Positions 37,601-50,369 are shown, counted from the stretch's first letter. The stretch is DNA of 64,000 nucleotides from Limanda limanda (GCF_963576545.1 NC_083637.1:25204507-25268506), one strand, 5' to 3'. Notes: generated from the sequence alone by a model not told the origin. Numbers and translations are program-made.

Positions 37601-40600
37601 TAATTAAACCTTTTTTTATATTTAATGTTTTGAGCTTCTAAATTGTTCCAAACTCCGCACCGCACTTTCTGGGACAATTTACAATACACTCGCAAAGTGA
37701 GAAGCCGATTCGATGAACGCTTCTCAAGATGTACATTCCACATACAGACAAAGAAACTTCTGTGAAAAGTTTGTGCATAGACAGCATATGTATAATCATG
37801 ATTTAAATGGTTGAACTGATAATTTGAATATATCAATGTGTAAATAAAGTGATAATGTTCCTGCAATAATGTTTATCTGAAAACTTTGTTTTATATATGG
37901 TATTTGTGCCATGAAAGCAACAAGTCTTACCTTTAATTATATTGTTTTAAAACATGGCAGCATTGAGTCAATTACAGTGAACATCTTGAATATTGAGACA
38001 CTGAGTTGCGTTAAATGCCAGATGAAGTTTTTTCTCTCCATACTATCTCTTACACATAATACACACATCATGTGTCGACAGTACACACGCACAGCCACCA
38101 CCATCACCAGCAGGTCATGCACTGTGGTGGCAGGAGATAAACAGACAATACGTAACTGCACCCCCCATCCTCCTATATACCTTGTTCCTGGAGCCTCTTG
38201 AGCAGGCTCTCAGCAGTCTGAGCCACACGTCTGAAGCAGAGGCGATGCTTCAAGAGCCCACAAAGCAGCCTGAGGGCCTGGTACTTGGGGGGTTCATGGA
38301 AGTCTTCACTGTAGTCCTCCAGCCACAGCCGAATCACTGGGGGTAAGGTACTGAGGGGAGGAAGGGGAGGTTAGTCGATTCTACAGAAAGTATTCAACGG
38401 CAAAACTCGATAAACACTATAGGTGCTGGATAGAGGTGCCACAAAAATCGGAAGACCTGAATGTCAACACACCAGTTGATGCTCTGAGGCTTTTACTACA
38501 CAAAATTATCCAAACTCAATTTGGATTGAAGGCAAAACTTGATGACTCTCACCTGCGAGGGCAGACAGTGTTATCCAGGTTGGCGATTGAGTCGTCTCTG
38601 TGTGAAAGGAGAACACAGTTATCAAAGGGCCTCATTCACCAATATCTTCTTAGTGGGTAGGGGTTAGGTCAGGGTTCGTTTTCTTACGCATTCTTATACT
38701 GCTTGTTTAATTGTTCGCCCTGTTTTCGTAAGTTAAAAGTGCGTGGATTTTTTGGAATTAGCACAGGGAAACACCCCACCAATGAAAAAAAGGGCAGGAG
38801 ACTGCATTGGCATGTGCACGTACAGAAATCACAGACACTGAAAACTGACAAATGATTAAACGAAAATCTAAAGATGCTACCAAACCGGACTCGAACCGTG
38901 AAAAAATTTATAATTTTTTTGTGTCAGCAGTGGACATTAAATACCAAAAAATAATACATGGAATGTAGGTACACGTTCAGTGAAAGCTGTATCCGGAGAA
39001 AGTCGCATATCTGTATAAAAAAATAGTTTGATCTCCGATTTGAAGCCAAGATAAATATTGTCAAACACAGAAGAGAGAGGGGGAAGGGGAAAGAAAAGGA
39101 AGGTGCACAAATCAAAAGAACAAATCCCAGATAAGAAAAACATTGGTGAACGTCAGAATCTTCATAAAAACTGCATACGGGTTTAAAATTTTTTTTTTTC
39201 TTTCTTGAGAACGGCTGGTGAATGAGGCCCAATGACCTAGGAACTAAATATCAGTGGGGGGACAACACTGAGACATGGTGACAGAAAACATCCTGGAGTG
39301 GAAAACATGTCCCTGAACTGACGGTCTATAGAAGTTCATCCTATGGAAATGTCCTGCAACCTGTTAAATCCCACCAGAGACACTGAGGCCTTGTAATAAA
39401 GTCTGGAGAGTAAAACAGACAAATGTAACCTACGGATATTTTTAAAAGAATAAATATGCTTTAGAGCTAGAGCTGGGTTAGGGAAAGTCAATACTATCAA
39501 TAAACATTGCAAAATCATTTTCATATATAGCAATATTAAAAATATTGATTGACATATTGCTTATACATTATGTAGTGAGGAGGTATAACACATAATATAT
39601 ATACCTCCGATTTGTTTGTTTTGCTGTTTATCAAGTGTTTGTCATTATCTTTTCATAAAGAAGAGTTTTCAACCCCAAACTATATCCAGGGGTAAAAATC
39701 TTTAATTAATGTGATAATTATTGATGCCGACTGAAATCTAGTATCAGTCCAGAACATGAAGGACAAGTCAAGAAAACAGTAAATTACAAACAGGGAGGTT
39801 TAGAACAGTTACTGCACTAGTTAAATCAAAATGTGACAAAAGAACCTGAATTTTAAAGTCCCAGTGTTTGTGCAATGTGCCCAATCGGAGCAGATTATTG
39901 AGCATGTTTGGAAGTTATAAGAGAATGACAATCATCAACATTAAAATCAAATAGCACCTATCAAGTTACAGTACAGGTGGTTTAAAAAACTAAATGTTTT
40001 TAAGTACAAAATCCTACAAGTCAAAGCAGGAAAAAAACACTTCCCAAGTTATCGTGAGGCTGACCTCACAGGAAACCTGTTGCCACCAGCACCAGAGATA
40101 TGAGGGCGACTGTTTGACACAATACCACAACTCTACAGAACAGTTTTATTACGGGAAGCAATTCGCAGCACAATAAGCAAAGATGAGCTTTGAAGAACAG
40201 ACAAAGAACTGAGTTCTGTGGATTGTCTCCCACACAGAGGATTAATGACAGAGGAGTCTTGCTATGTCTAACTCTAACATGTATTCGTTTCAGAAAGGAC
40301 ATTCCTGCAGGTAATTTGTCAATCAAATCCATTCTCGATGCCAGAGATATAAAAAACACTCCGCTGGGCGTGGTGGGCGTAGCCATGGCCATTCAGGAAT
40401 GGAACAAATCTCCTGGGGGGCTTTGTTGAGCTCATGACAATAACACCTGTCCAACTTGCAGAGCGTCAACAGAGACTCACTTTGAGAACAGCCGAGGCAA
40501 CGTACAAGAAGGTGTTACATTTCTATCTTTGGAGATTGATGTGTGGCATGTGGCATGCTGTAGAACATGGTTTTGCATACAGTATGCTCTACTTATGTCT

Positions 40601-43600
40601 GCACCTTAGGTAACACACACCAGAACAGGTATGTCTGCTGCAGAGAACACAGACCGAGAACATGCTGTGATGGAGATCTGGAAAGTACATTCATAGAGGG
40701 AACGGTGTGGCTGACTGGGTCAAACAGAAAACTATCAGCCAGGATACTGGGGTTCGACTTCTGTGTTAATTCTTTACATAGTTAACTTTGGTAACGACTC
40801 CTGTAACAGTTCCCATAGATATCCCTCATTTGTGCACAAACATTGGCAGATCTGGTTTCAGATATTTCACACCGTTAAAATTGAATGAGCTAGAATCCAG
40901 CCTCCAACTACAGTTTCTATCTGACGTTTTCTATGATTCTCGATTAATTCCTCTTTGTGGTGCTGTTTTGTTGTTGTGAATCCTTCTTTTTTCTATGTTC
41001 TCGAGACTGATTCAAATAAAGATTAAAAAGACTGATTCTTTTCAACAGTTTCTACTTTTCTTATTTTCAGTTTCACCAAGCCAATTTCCAAAGGCGTTAT
41101 CAACAGTCGCAGAGCAGAGGAACAACCAGTCAGAGTAACAAAGCATCAGAGACAGACAAATTTGAACACACTACATTGTGAAGTCTCTTGTTCTTCTTTC
41201 ATAGAAAATATAGGCTCCCAGGCTCAAGTACCGAGTTAGTTTAAATCCGTAGCATTGTAAAAACTATTTTAGCATTATTACTGTTTTATTAACTTTTTTT
41301 CTTTGTTAATATTTATCCTAAATCCATATGGTTTAGCCTTCTGTATAGATTTCACTGAGAACAACATTTTAAAGTCAACTGCACTTTTTACTGTCTTACC
41401 AAGATTTAGACTAGAAATTTTGAAAACAGTTAGCTGGTTCTGTTTGAAGGTATTACAATCCTCCATAAAACTAAATGTTTTATTACATTTTTACACCTGA
41501 CGTGTTTATAAGTGGATTTTGTCATGTTATCAAAGAGCCAGGTTTCAATTTCCCTGTTTCCTGTCTTCATGCTAAGCTAAGCTAACATATGTGGCTTATA
41601 GAATGAATACGAGTGGCACTGATGTTCTCATGGGACTCTTCTCATCTGAGAAACTGAGCAGATCTGTCCGTTTTCTGAGCAGTTGATTGCTTCCTCTGGT
41701 TTTTGTTGCCATACGTCTCAGTTCAACACTTTTCTGTATAGCGCCTCAGTGTGGACGGTTTCTCACCTCTGAAACAGCAGCTCGATGAGGGTGCTGGTGG
41801 AGGTGAAGGCCCTGTAGGTGGAGAGGAACACACGGGTGAAGTCGGGCTCCTGGTGGTCACGGTCCAGCAGGTGGGTGACCAGACGCTCCAGGGTGGCGGC
41901 CTTCAGCCGGCGCACCTTCACCGTGTGGTACTGGACAAAGCTGAAGGCCGTGGCCAGCTCGGCCATTTCGGAATTGGGCTGGACGGGCTCCCTGCGGAGC
42001 GTGATGCCAAACAAGGCCCCGTCCTCCTCCTCCTCCCCCCACTCCTGCACCGGGTCCTGCAGGGGAGAACGCAAGGTCATCAAGATCTGGCAAATCTCAC
42101 ATGCAAATACTTGATATTGCCTTTTCTTTATGATAATGTAGGTCAACTAGACGACTACGTTACACACTTAAGAGCTTGTCACAAAAACATCATGGAAAAA
42201 CACTAATTCCCTGAACTTTATAGTGGAAACCTATAGCAGCGGTGCATTTTTTCATTCTCCATGTGATCTTAATTTGTGCAGATATGCGAAGGCTAAACTA
42301 AGGAGCCTCTGTATGTTTCAAACTTCCCTGTACTTAATAACTACAACTATATCTTTCTTAACAGCCGCAACATTATCTACTTCACTGAATTACTGCGACA
42401 ATCTCACATATCTGCAGCAAATACCTCATGACAAATGCAATAAGCCTCAAAATGAGCAATTTCATTAAAAAAGGGTCAAACCCAGCATCAATTAACCTCA
42501 TTCTTCAGCTTCTGCTTGTGACCCAGTTCCTGACGTAGACATGACACCCGGACCCATGAGTTGGCAAAGAGTCATTCACTTCCTTATGTGTTCATATGAA
42601 CAAACAGGGGGAGGATTTATTGAACCCTGACCCAGTTTTTTTTCTTAATTCAGTTCTATCTTCGTACTTGTTACAGACAACAGCAGCCATACATTTTCCC
42701 TCTATGTGTGAGTGTCTTTGTTAGATATTTCTCTGCCTCTGGAAAAAGTGAACGATAAGGGCAACTACAAATTAAATGGTGTGAAAGAAATTGCATCACG
42801 ATTATACTGGCAGAATTTATCATATTCTCATTGTATTGTTAAAATCTGCTGAAAAGGTTCATATTGTAAATTAAATTATATATTTATTCGAAATTAAATA
42901 ATGTCATATCAAACTTGCAACGTTAAAGCTGGCAAGTCAATTTAATATTTAAAGCACATTTCATACACAGAGGTCGATTTAACCTATTACATTGCTAAAG
43001 AAGTAATTTCAGCACATCATGATAATGCTGAAGACAGCAAATAAAAAGTCGGTGTTTTCCAAAATTCATGTTCCCCTGACAACTGACACCGAATTAGACT
43101 GAGTCAAGATTTGTGTTCAACCATTTCCTGAACTTCAGACAAACACAGGCAATGGTGTCACATAGTTACACTGGAAAATCCAACTGGTTTAACCAGAAGT
43201 GTTTTCAAAACCATTGTTGATGATGGGGAGTATCAACCGAATCACCGCAGTATTTTTAGATCATTAAAAAGATTGAAATGGTAAATCTAACCATCAGGAC
43301 GTGTATCACAGTTTAAAATGTAACCATTTCATTCTTTTGGAAAATTATAATGTCACAATATTTATTAGTGCTTCAGCTCCACAACAGCAACTGCCATCAC
43401 TTAGCAAACAACACGACAGCAGCCCAGTGATGTGTGTGTGTTTGAGCTGCCTTCGGTGAGGATAGGTTTGGGCTCATAAGGTTAGGGGGAAACATAAATG
43501 TACGTGGAAAACACAGATACAACACTGAAGCCCGATGCAGCTATTTACAGTGAGTCAATATAATTTCGGCCAAATCTGAGCCATTGTTGTTACAAGCTGG

Positions 43601-44984
43601 TCTGACAGCTAGACACCAGCAGGCACATCTGGTTGGTTGACCAGCTACAGAGACATGCCAGGTTGTTGGTTTCATACATGTAACATTTACACACTATTAC
43701 ACACCAGGCCAGAATTTGGCTATAAGCTATAACTGCTATAAAACAGAAAAACTACGTCCACAGATAAAGTTTGTTGGCAGAACTTTTTCATTTGTCATAA
43801 CACGTCTCTGTAGATGATTTATGTAACAACTTACATTTTGTACACAACTATAACTAAAATGTTCTTTCATTAAGAAATGTTTGTCAAATTCGTCCGTTAA
43901 TGGACCACACACCCTTGCCATTTTCATAAGATAATCTTTAGTATTTCATATCTTACGTTCATGGCAAATATTGATAATTTTTCACTTTTAGCAGCAAAGA
44001 ATGGAAAAAACAAATACCTACATAAGAAAGTCTCTTTCATATTCATACCACTTATGATGATGAGCACTTGTATTCAGTTATGATTAAGAACTGCGAGATA
44101 GATTCATACTGAAACACCATGTGACAAGTTCAAGGACGATACAAACAAGACACAAGAGAATAATTGCAAATCCTGCATGACATGTAACTGAAGAGGACAA
44201 TGTTTTAATCTAAAAAATATATCAATATCATAATTATTATTATTAACAACAAGTTACGGTTAAAGAGAGAGATTAAAAAGAGCAAATTATATTAGAAATA
44301 AGTAACATTTACATGTCTTGACTGGTGTGTCTTTTTTTTTTGTACATCTAATTCATATCAGTAGGCTGATACAAATATTTTTATAAAAAACAACAATTTT
44401 AAATTAAATTCTAAGCATCATGGGGGAGGATTAATTGTAGTACTGTACGAGCCGAATGCCGGTAGTTTTAATCAAGGTGAGCCAAATAATAATAATAATA
44501 TATGGGCAGTGTCAGTGAACGTCCCAGGAGCCAGGCTGAGAAACACGAGTTGTTGTCAAAATGGAACATGCTGCTGGTCATAATAATATCTGCCATTCAC
44601 CCCACATCCAGCAAGTAGTCACAGCCCAGGAATGAGTCTCTATAGGAAACAATGCGTCCACACAGAAAAGTGCTATCTGTCCCAGAAGCAGCAAACAAAA
44701 GAAGCAGCCAGTGTGTGAGAACACCTGATATCACATGACAGAAACTCCAGTCTAACACCAGTGGGCTCGACAGCACGACAGCCTGGAGCATCTCAGACCA
44801 GCACTATGACCATGACCATGAACTCACGACCAGTCAGACAACTAGGTCCACGTGTGGCTGACAACTCAACCTTGAACACGAACGAAAAAGACTTGGTGAT
44901 GCCCCCGGGTCTCTGGTGGAGGACAGCCCACCGCCTGAAGGAGAACCTGGAGGAACCTACCATAGATAAGTGCCATCTCCCCAT
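28661..44984 (-). CDS. rgl3: Ral guanine nucleotide dissociation stimulator-like 3 (RasGEF)
   Basis: Sixteen common coding exons, all phase-consistent: 41767-42056, 38553-38597, 38181-38350, 36660-36820, 36254-36565, 36055-36158, 35221-35305, 34090-34161, 32422-32508, 32288-32320, 32074-32195, 31885-31980, 31517-31652, 31148-31399, 29288-29402, 28661-28815. They give 744 aa, plus 8, 18 or 66 aa from an alternative first exon; the span uses the 8-aa one. From the common part: [13 protein letters not shown] near residue 5, REM domain about 35-165, CDC25-type RasGEF about 205-480 ([44 protein letters not shown]), Ser-rich linker, and Ras-associating domain about 630-715 ([31 protein letters not shown]). 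RGL proteins activate RalA/RalB and bind GTP-Ras through the RA domain. A Ser/Pro-rich insertion sits in the RasGEF domain. Assignment to RGL3 rests on overall fit and on the neighbouring odad3, as in mammals. Confidence 0.9.
29461..29720. repeat. Possible degenerate dispersed repeat in rgl3 intron
   Basis: The phrase CATTCAGAAAGTCTCCAGACCC followed by AC-rich and AT-rich sequence resembles the end of a common fish DNA element, but the match is weak and borders are unclear. Confidence 0.3.
29903..30166 (+). mobile_element. Teleost dispersed repeat, copy 1
   Basis: Starts AAGGAGGTTGTGTTT, continues with TTTGTTTGTTAATAAGATTTCAC, and ends with GGGCCTTGGCAGATGTATGAAC and ACTGAGTGACATTCTAGT. Six other copies in this window share this skeleton (GGAGGTTATGTTTTC ... 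GTTTGTTTGTCTGTTAGCAGGATTAC ... GGGCC-TGG-GGAGGT ... CTACTGAGTG-CATTCTAGT). No coding capacity; probably a non-autonomous DNA element. Confidence 0.65.
32810..33153 (+). mobile_element. Teleost dispersed repeat, copy 2, with nested MITE fragment
   Basis: The left part (about 32810-32985) has CACAAGGAGGATTTT and a GTTTGTCATTTAGCAATATAAC phrase. The right end (33100-33153) has TTGGGCCATGGCGGGTATGCAC and ends ATATTCTAGT. Between them (33032-33099) lies one arm of the MITE family of 6051-6531, ending GGTGAACTATCCCTTTAA. This indicates insertion of one element into another. Confidence 0.65.
34737..35043 (+). mobile_element. Teleost dispersed repeat, copy 3 (best preserved)
   Basis: Nearly full family skeleton: AAGAGGTTATGTTTTC, TTTGTTTGTCTGTTATTTAG, CAGGATTACAC, CAAAACTTTGTGGAAGGATT, GTGCAGATCCGGATCAGGGG, GGGCCCTGGTGGAGGTTTGC. 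It lies in the rgl3 intron between exons at 34161 and 35221. Confidence 0.7.
38598..41766 (-). other. rgl3 intron, no other gene seen
   Basis: About 3.2 kb, AT-rich. No exon, RNA gene or clear transposon recognised. The 108-aa minus-strand frame at 40066-40392 lacks similarity or splice context. Confidence 0.5.
42057..44960 (-). other. rgl3 intron following the 44.9-kb first exon
   Basis: About 2.9 kb of AT-rich sequence with no recognised exon or mobile element. An AAT triplet run lies near 44488. Confidence 0.5.
44961..44984 (-). CDS. rgl3: rgl3 alternative first coding exon (8 residues)
   Basis: On the minus strand an ATG at 44984-44982 opens MGRWHLSM and ends at a donor (CTATG then GTAGGTTC). 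The exon is 24 nt, phase 0, and joins in frame to the common exon at 42056 to give [17 protein letters not shown]. This length resembles the short N-terminus of human RGL3 before its WGEE motif. A GC-rich promoter lies about 200 bp before it. Confidence 0.5.
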
Positions 44985-45189
44985 GTCTCTCAAGCGCGGG
45001 GTGAATCCCTGTGAGCCGCAGCTGGATGAGGCGGACAGATGTGTGGGGGGGGCGGCGGTCAGGAGGTCGGCTCCGTCCTCACACACTCTGCTACACACTC
45101 CCTCATCCCTCTCTCTCACTTCATGAAGCTGCAGCGGAGCAGCGACTGAGACCAGACGAGTCAGAGAGAGAGGAGGGAGCGGTATGCGG

Positions 45190-45245
45190 CGGGGGCGGGG
45201 CCAGCCAGGCAGGTGTGGGCGGGGTTAGTCGTGTGAGCCAATGAG
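45190..45245 (-). promoter_or_regulatory. Candidate promoter of rgl3 (inner)
   Basis: Two GC boxes (GGGGGCGGGG at about 45191-45200 and GGGCGGGG at 45217-45224) and a CCAAT box (45238-45242) lie within 60 bp. They sit immediately before the GC-rich stretch that leads into the 8-residue first exon on the minus strand. Confidence 0.55.
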
Positions 45246-45402
45246 AATTAGAGGATACGAACAATTAAGAAAATGAACAAACACGAGGATATAACTGACA
45301 AATAATTAGTATTGTCACCGCTGATACAATGGATACTCTATTACTCAACTGTGACATTGATTTAATTTTATTTATTTGTTTATTCGACAGGGACAATGCT
45401 CA

Positions 45403-46170
45403 TTAAAGGGATAGTTCACCCCAAAAATGAAAATCCCCTCATTATCTACTTAGCACTATGCCGATGGAGGGGTGGGTGAAGTTTTTTAGTCCACACAAAT
45501 GGTAAATGGTAAATGGTTTTGTATTTATATAGCGCTTTTCTAGTCTTGATGACCACTCAGAGCGCTTTACAGTACAGTTTTACATTCATCCATTCACACA
45601 CACATTCATACAGTGCATCTATTTGCAGCACTTTGTTGTTCTATGAGGGCCAAATCAGGGTTCAGCATTTTGACCAAGGACACTTTGGCATGCAGGTGGG
45701 GAAGACTGGGGATCGAACTACCGACCTTCAGGTTGGAGGACGACCACTCTACCCCTCAGCCACAGCCGCAACACTTTTAAAGTTCCAGGGGTAAACAGCG
45801 TTACAGCCAAATCCAATACAATTCAAGTGAATGGCAACCACTTCTTCAAAAGTAAAAAACAACAGAAAAAACACACAACATGCCTCCATGCTGCTCCTGT
45901 GCTGTGATCCAAGTGTCCAGGAACCCTGACATTCAGTGTCGACGTGAAACAGCATAATTTACATCAAGTTTTCAGCCTAAATGTCCTGATCTCTTCCTCT
46001 GGAGCAGTGCATTTGAATGTTGGGGCTCGCGGACAATCTGAAGACACCACAGGAGCCGTGTGGAGGCATTTTCTGTTTTTTTCTGTTAAGTGAATATGTA
46101 ATCCCCCAGCAACTTTAATTGTATTGGATTTGGCGATATACAATTAAAGCTCCAAGCTACACGGAGCTTC
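45403..46170. mobile_element. MITE-family element split by a SINE
   Basis: The left arm 45403-45498 (AAAGGGATAGTTCACCCC ... GGAGGGGTGGGTGAAG ... AGTCCACAC) matches the arm of the element at 6051. The internal part resumes at about 45776 with ACTTTTAAAGTTCCAGGGG and continues to about 46170 (CAATACAATTCAAGTGAATG ... ATTGTATTGGATTTGG, itself an inverted pair). The right terminal arm was not found. Confidence 0.65.
45499..45775 (-). mobile_element. tRNA-derived SINE, minus strand
   Basis: On the minus strand the element begins GCGGCTGTGGCTGAGGGGTA, carrying an A-box-like stretch, followed by GTAGTTCGATCC, a good B box, at about 45710-45720. Its body has AGCGCTTTTCTAGTC and AGCGCTTTACAGTAC phrases, typical of a very common teleost repeat. 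It interrupts the MITE-family element around it. A decayed copy lies at 59584-59795. Confidence 0.75.
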
Positions 46171-46507
46171 AAGCTGTGGAATTAGCAACACAGTCGGGGA
46201 ACCGCTGCGCTAAGAAACGATAACATCAGCATCTTGACCTGCTGGGTGTCACTTTATTTAGTTCTGTTAGTTGCCATGGTTCAGTGTGTGGGAGGCGAGC
46301 CGACAGAGGTAAACAGACACACGTGGACTTCTTCTTCCCATAAATGGGGTAGGCTTCTCTGAGCTCGTCTTCCGTTGCGCCACCTATGGGTTTGGCGGTG
46401 AATTGTTTTCAACGTACAGTCGTCGGAGAAGTAAAAATCAAAAAGACTCTCCGCTCTCCGTGCAACCCTCTCCGAGAAACGGATACGTAGAAGCATAATG
46501 GAGCCTA

Positions 46508-46850
46508 TAGTTTGTTAGTAAACAGGATTGCACAAAATATACTGGACGGACTTCCATGAAACTTGGTGGAGGATCTGGTATAGATGAAGAAACAACCTAT
46601 TCAATTTGGAGTTTGGGGGGGGGGTCGATCCAGGAATTTTTTCACTGTCTTTAACATTGTGAGTTAAGGCGTTTTTCAAAATTTTGGGGAATCTCTCAAG
46701 AAACAATACAAAGATCTTAAGGAAAAAATCTGGCATGTGTAGAGTGCTGATATCTCTGACCAGGTGAAATTTGGTCTGGATCCATATAATGTGTATATAC
46801 AATGTGGTGATGAAGAGGCAGTGGTATGCACTCTCTAAAAGTGATTCTAG
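46508..46850 (+). mobile_element. Teleost dispersed repeat, copy 4
   Basis: Contains TTTGTTAGTAAACAGGATTGCAC, CCATGAAACTTGGTGGAGGA, a poly-G run, and ends with GGCAGTGGTATGCACTCTC and GTGATTCTAGTT. Lies upstream of the inner rgl3 promoter. Confidence 0.65.
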
Positions 46851-48723
46851 TTGTAAAAACAGTATCTTTCCTCATGATAGAAAAACATGGCAGAGACAAT
46901 ATAGACTTTAATGAGATGAACTTAGAAATTACCTAATTTTCTCAGATCCTCTCTCTGAACAGGCTCCACATTCTAACAGGTGATGCATATTTTCAGCTCT
47001 ATAAAAGCACCAGCGATACTTTTACAGGAAGAGATCAAATGTAACATACTTTGGTAGTAGTTTGGTGAGAAGACTTATACAACTGGAAGCTGACTTAAAG
47101 CCAACATTCACATGCGAGGTGTTGCAGCGCCTCTGCCTTGAACAAAAATCCAGTCGGGACGGTTTTGGTCCTTGTGGGCGTTTGTGCCTGCTCACACCAC
47201 ATACCTCACGAAACAGGTCTGCTGCCTGCTCGGAAATAAGTCACCTCAACTTTGTGACTCCAAGAAAAGCAGAAATCTGGGAAAACGATTCAAATCCAGA
47301 GCACATTTCCCTCAAAGACTCAAATTGTAAATGATGAGAGGCTAAATATTATAGAAACACTGACAAGCAGAACAGATGGGACGTGATAGCTCCAAGAGAA
47401 GAATGAGCTTTTTGTTTCTCTAATGAGTTTCTGTCTCTCTCCGAACTGAACATCCACTCTCACTCTCCCACGTATGCCCGTACCACCCAGTCTCTCGGAG
47501 GGGGAACAAAAGAGCGGAGAGACGGCGCTATGCAGCAGAGCCGACCTCAATTACTACTGATTAGACACATGAATGGGTGATGTGGTGGCAGGCAGGGCAC
47601 AAACACGAGCATGACTAAACCCCCTGGATTAGTCATTTAAGAGGATGTCTATACATGATGGCTGGAGTGATTTCCCTAAAATATCAAATGGCCAAAAAGG
47701 CTTTTTGAATCATGGAAATACAGTAAACGCTGCAAACTTCCTAGAGAGTCTGTTCAGATTCCTCCTTGGATTCGTTTAACAGTCGCTATTATCGGTGACC
47801 CCTCAAGTGGGAAAAGGTCCAGCTGAGTGGGAGCGATAATGGAAGTTCCCACGAAACAGAAGATATGACGCGGCCGTTCTGCCACAGATACAGATCGAGT
47901 GATACTGATACATCAGCAGTGGAATCAGCCTTGTGACTCATAATTGCTAGAGAACGTGGTTAACCTCATCTCTGAAGAGTTAATCTAAGAGGTAGTGTAA
48001 CAAAGAGTATGCCAACACACATACATGTTTCTTGTTTTGGTTTGTCAGTAAACCAATAAGTCAGGTGAGCAGGAAACTCATCAAACACTCTTCTTGAAAC
48101 TCAATTATTCTTCTCAGTCAATTATTAAGGTCACATGTGAGACACCTTGTGCAGATCTGCACCGAGCCTCTTTACCACGGCTCAAAAAACCCACTGACCC
48201 TCACTCACACCCGGCTTTTGTCGGCAGTGTGAATGGATTCAATCAGCATTCACTCCCGGATCTAATGACTCTGCAGTTGACAAGGGTTTTTGTCGGCTCC
48301 AGCTCAGCTCGACAGTGGAAACATTTCACACGGGTGAAAGCGCTAAATTGGCAAGCCAGCAAGGTGAGAGCGCCGCTAAATTGTCGGTGCATTCGTGACA
48401 TCAAACACGTCGCACTGGTGCAAAGAAATCCAGAAAGGAATATTGTCTACTGGCAATAGGAAAAGAGTCAATCTCCTTTTTACTGGGTTAACATGCTTGG
48501 GCATGGGATGTGAAAAAATAGGAATCAAAAGGAGATCAAATAGAACAGGTTTAATGTGTTCAGAGGTAAGGTAAGAAATAGTTCAGAGGTATTTGAATAG
48601 ATTTAGGTAGGAATTTGTTTCCCAGAGTCAGATGTTTTTTTAGATAGACCTACTACTAGTACCTCTTTTACGACAAAATTAGCTAATATTCGTGTGTTTT
48701 TTTTACACTCAACAATAACTCAC
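46851..48723. other. rgl3 outer intron, no gene seen
   Basis: No exon or repeat with clear identity. The 121-aa plus-strand frame 48094-48459 has no recognisable domain. Confidence 0.5.
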
Positions 48724-48990
48724 CTCATACTGTGCATCAGTGTCTATCAACTGGAAGCTCCTCAGCCACACACCAGGCTCAGAGTCCATGTGCACGTCCA
48801 CACAGGGATTGGTCCTGAGCGACAGCAGCTTCCTCATCCTGCCCATCCGGCCCACTTTGCTGCGGAGGCTGCGGGGCTCCCCTCCATCACCGCCTCCGAA
48901 CACCGGAAGAGTGATCCTCATCTCCCCGGCTCTGTGTCACACCACGGGCCCACGCGCTTCGTCAGATCTCTCCCACACCTGCTGCCTCAT
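48724..48990 (-). CDS. rgl3: rgl3 alternative 5' exon with 66-residue start
   Basis: On the minus strand an ATG at 48921-48919 opens 66 codons (MRITLPVFGGG ... WLRSFQLIDTDAQYE) ending at a GAG-GTGAGT donor at 48724, phase 0, in frame with the common exon at 42056. A plausible acceptor (CTCTCTGGCACAG) is at 48991-48992. If used, the upstream 18-residue start would run into a TGA here and act as an upstream ORF. The segment resembles the extra N-terminal sequence that RalGDS has before its E-E-G motif, but I could not verify homology. Confidence 0.5.
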
Positions 48991-48999
48991 CTGTGCCAG

Positions 49000-50315
49000 A
49001 GAGGAGGGCGTGAGTACAGTTTCCTCATACCATCATTTTACTGTAATCCTCTCTTTACTGCAAACAGCTCCGTACTCAAAATCTCCTGTTTCCAGTCATG
49101 TGAAGTCCATGAGACAAAAAGAACAAATCTAAAAACAGGGTCAGTGGTCGTTCAATAAGAACGTCTCATGATCACATTTACCATTGTAGCACAGAAATCA
49201 GGTTAATGCCTCAGACCAACTCAATTCATTAACGGCAGCAGCAGCAGCGACCCACAATGAGTTAAGTGACTTTAATTCACTGACCCTTCATAAAGAAAAG
49301 GTCAATTTAAATTTAACCACAGAGAAACCATACAACCAGCATAGGAAACAAAACAAAAAACTGTACAGAAAATAATTGTGCATGACCAAATCTGTCTTCA
49401 TGAATTGACAACAGAGTAACATTAATAATTAGGTGAATCTTTAACTGGCATCTTAATTCCGTTAATGAAAACATAAAAAATATTATGAGAGATCACTTTC
49501 TGGTCGATGTTCTCCGTAAACATTTTTTTTTTTATTATATATAATATATTTTCCATATTATCCAATTTGCTATACGAAGCACATACGTCTCATTACTTCT
49601 TTTAAATCAATCCTGAGAAAAATAAGATAAGACAACCCTTTGTTAATGTGGATCATTCTTATATCACAGCAGCCCAGCAAGTTAAATACAGGTAAAAATA
49701 TATATTATACAACTATTCAAACTATACTTTGTATGATATCAGAAAGCACATAGAACAGTCACTTAACTGCAATGGATCCTCAGTTGAAGCAGCATGTTGA
49801 TGAATCCTGATGAAGAGCATGCACGGTCAGAGCTGTATTCCTCCACAACACGATATCGTTATTGATGCAGAGACTAATGTGAAACTGCAGGATCGAGTCT
49901 GAGGCTTTTCACACTGAGAGAGAACTGCCTCTGCTCTGTGTTTGTGGGTGGATGATGATGAGGATGATGAAGATGATGATGCTCCTCTGTGGGCATGTCT
50001 GTTAACGCAGCGCAGGGAAGTGTGCGCGCGTTCATGCATGTGTGTTGGAATGTTGACTAGATGCAACCTGAGAAAGATCTTTATCTCAGCTCTGTTGTAT
50101 TGAACAGCCCATGGTTCCAGGTGGCTGCCCCCCCCCCCCCCCTCCTCCTCATTGAACTAACCTGCTGCTTCATTCTCTAACTAACACATGTGGACGCTCT
50201 GATCCGGATTGAAAACATGGAGAGTCATCCAGGATCATCCCTGTCCCTGACTCTGATGTGAATGTCAGTGACTTGTTAATATTCAGTTTGTTGGTTGTGA
50301 GCTGATGTGTCTCAC
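49000..50315. other. rgl3 outermost intron
   Basis: No gene seen. Contains a GATGAT-rich run (49957-49981) and a poly-C run (about 50131-50146). Confidence 0.5.
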
Positions 50316-50369
50316 CTGTGTTTTGTGTTGGAATGAACAGCTCCTGACCAGCTGATCGCAGGACGCCAT
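50316..50369 (-). CDS. rgl3: rgl3 alternative first coding exon (18 residues)
   Basis: On the minus strand ATG at 50369-50367 gives MASCDQLVRSCSFQHKTQ and ends at a strong donor (ACACAG then GTGAGAC) at 50316, phase 0. It joins in frame to the common exon at 42056. If joined instead to the acceptor at 48990 it becomes an upstream ORF that stops 15 nt before the 66-residue start. Which form is made cannot be told from the sequence. Confidence 0.45.

Noticed and set aside
45700..45775. A genuine tRNA gene on the minus strand
   Set aside because: A- and B-box-like motifs exist, but the sequence continues into a SINE body and a similar copy lies at 59.6 kb.
48094..48459. 121-aa plus-strand frame in rgl3 outer intron
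   Set aside because: No domain, no splice context, antisense to the gene.
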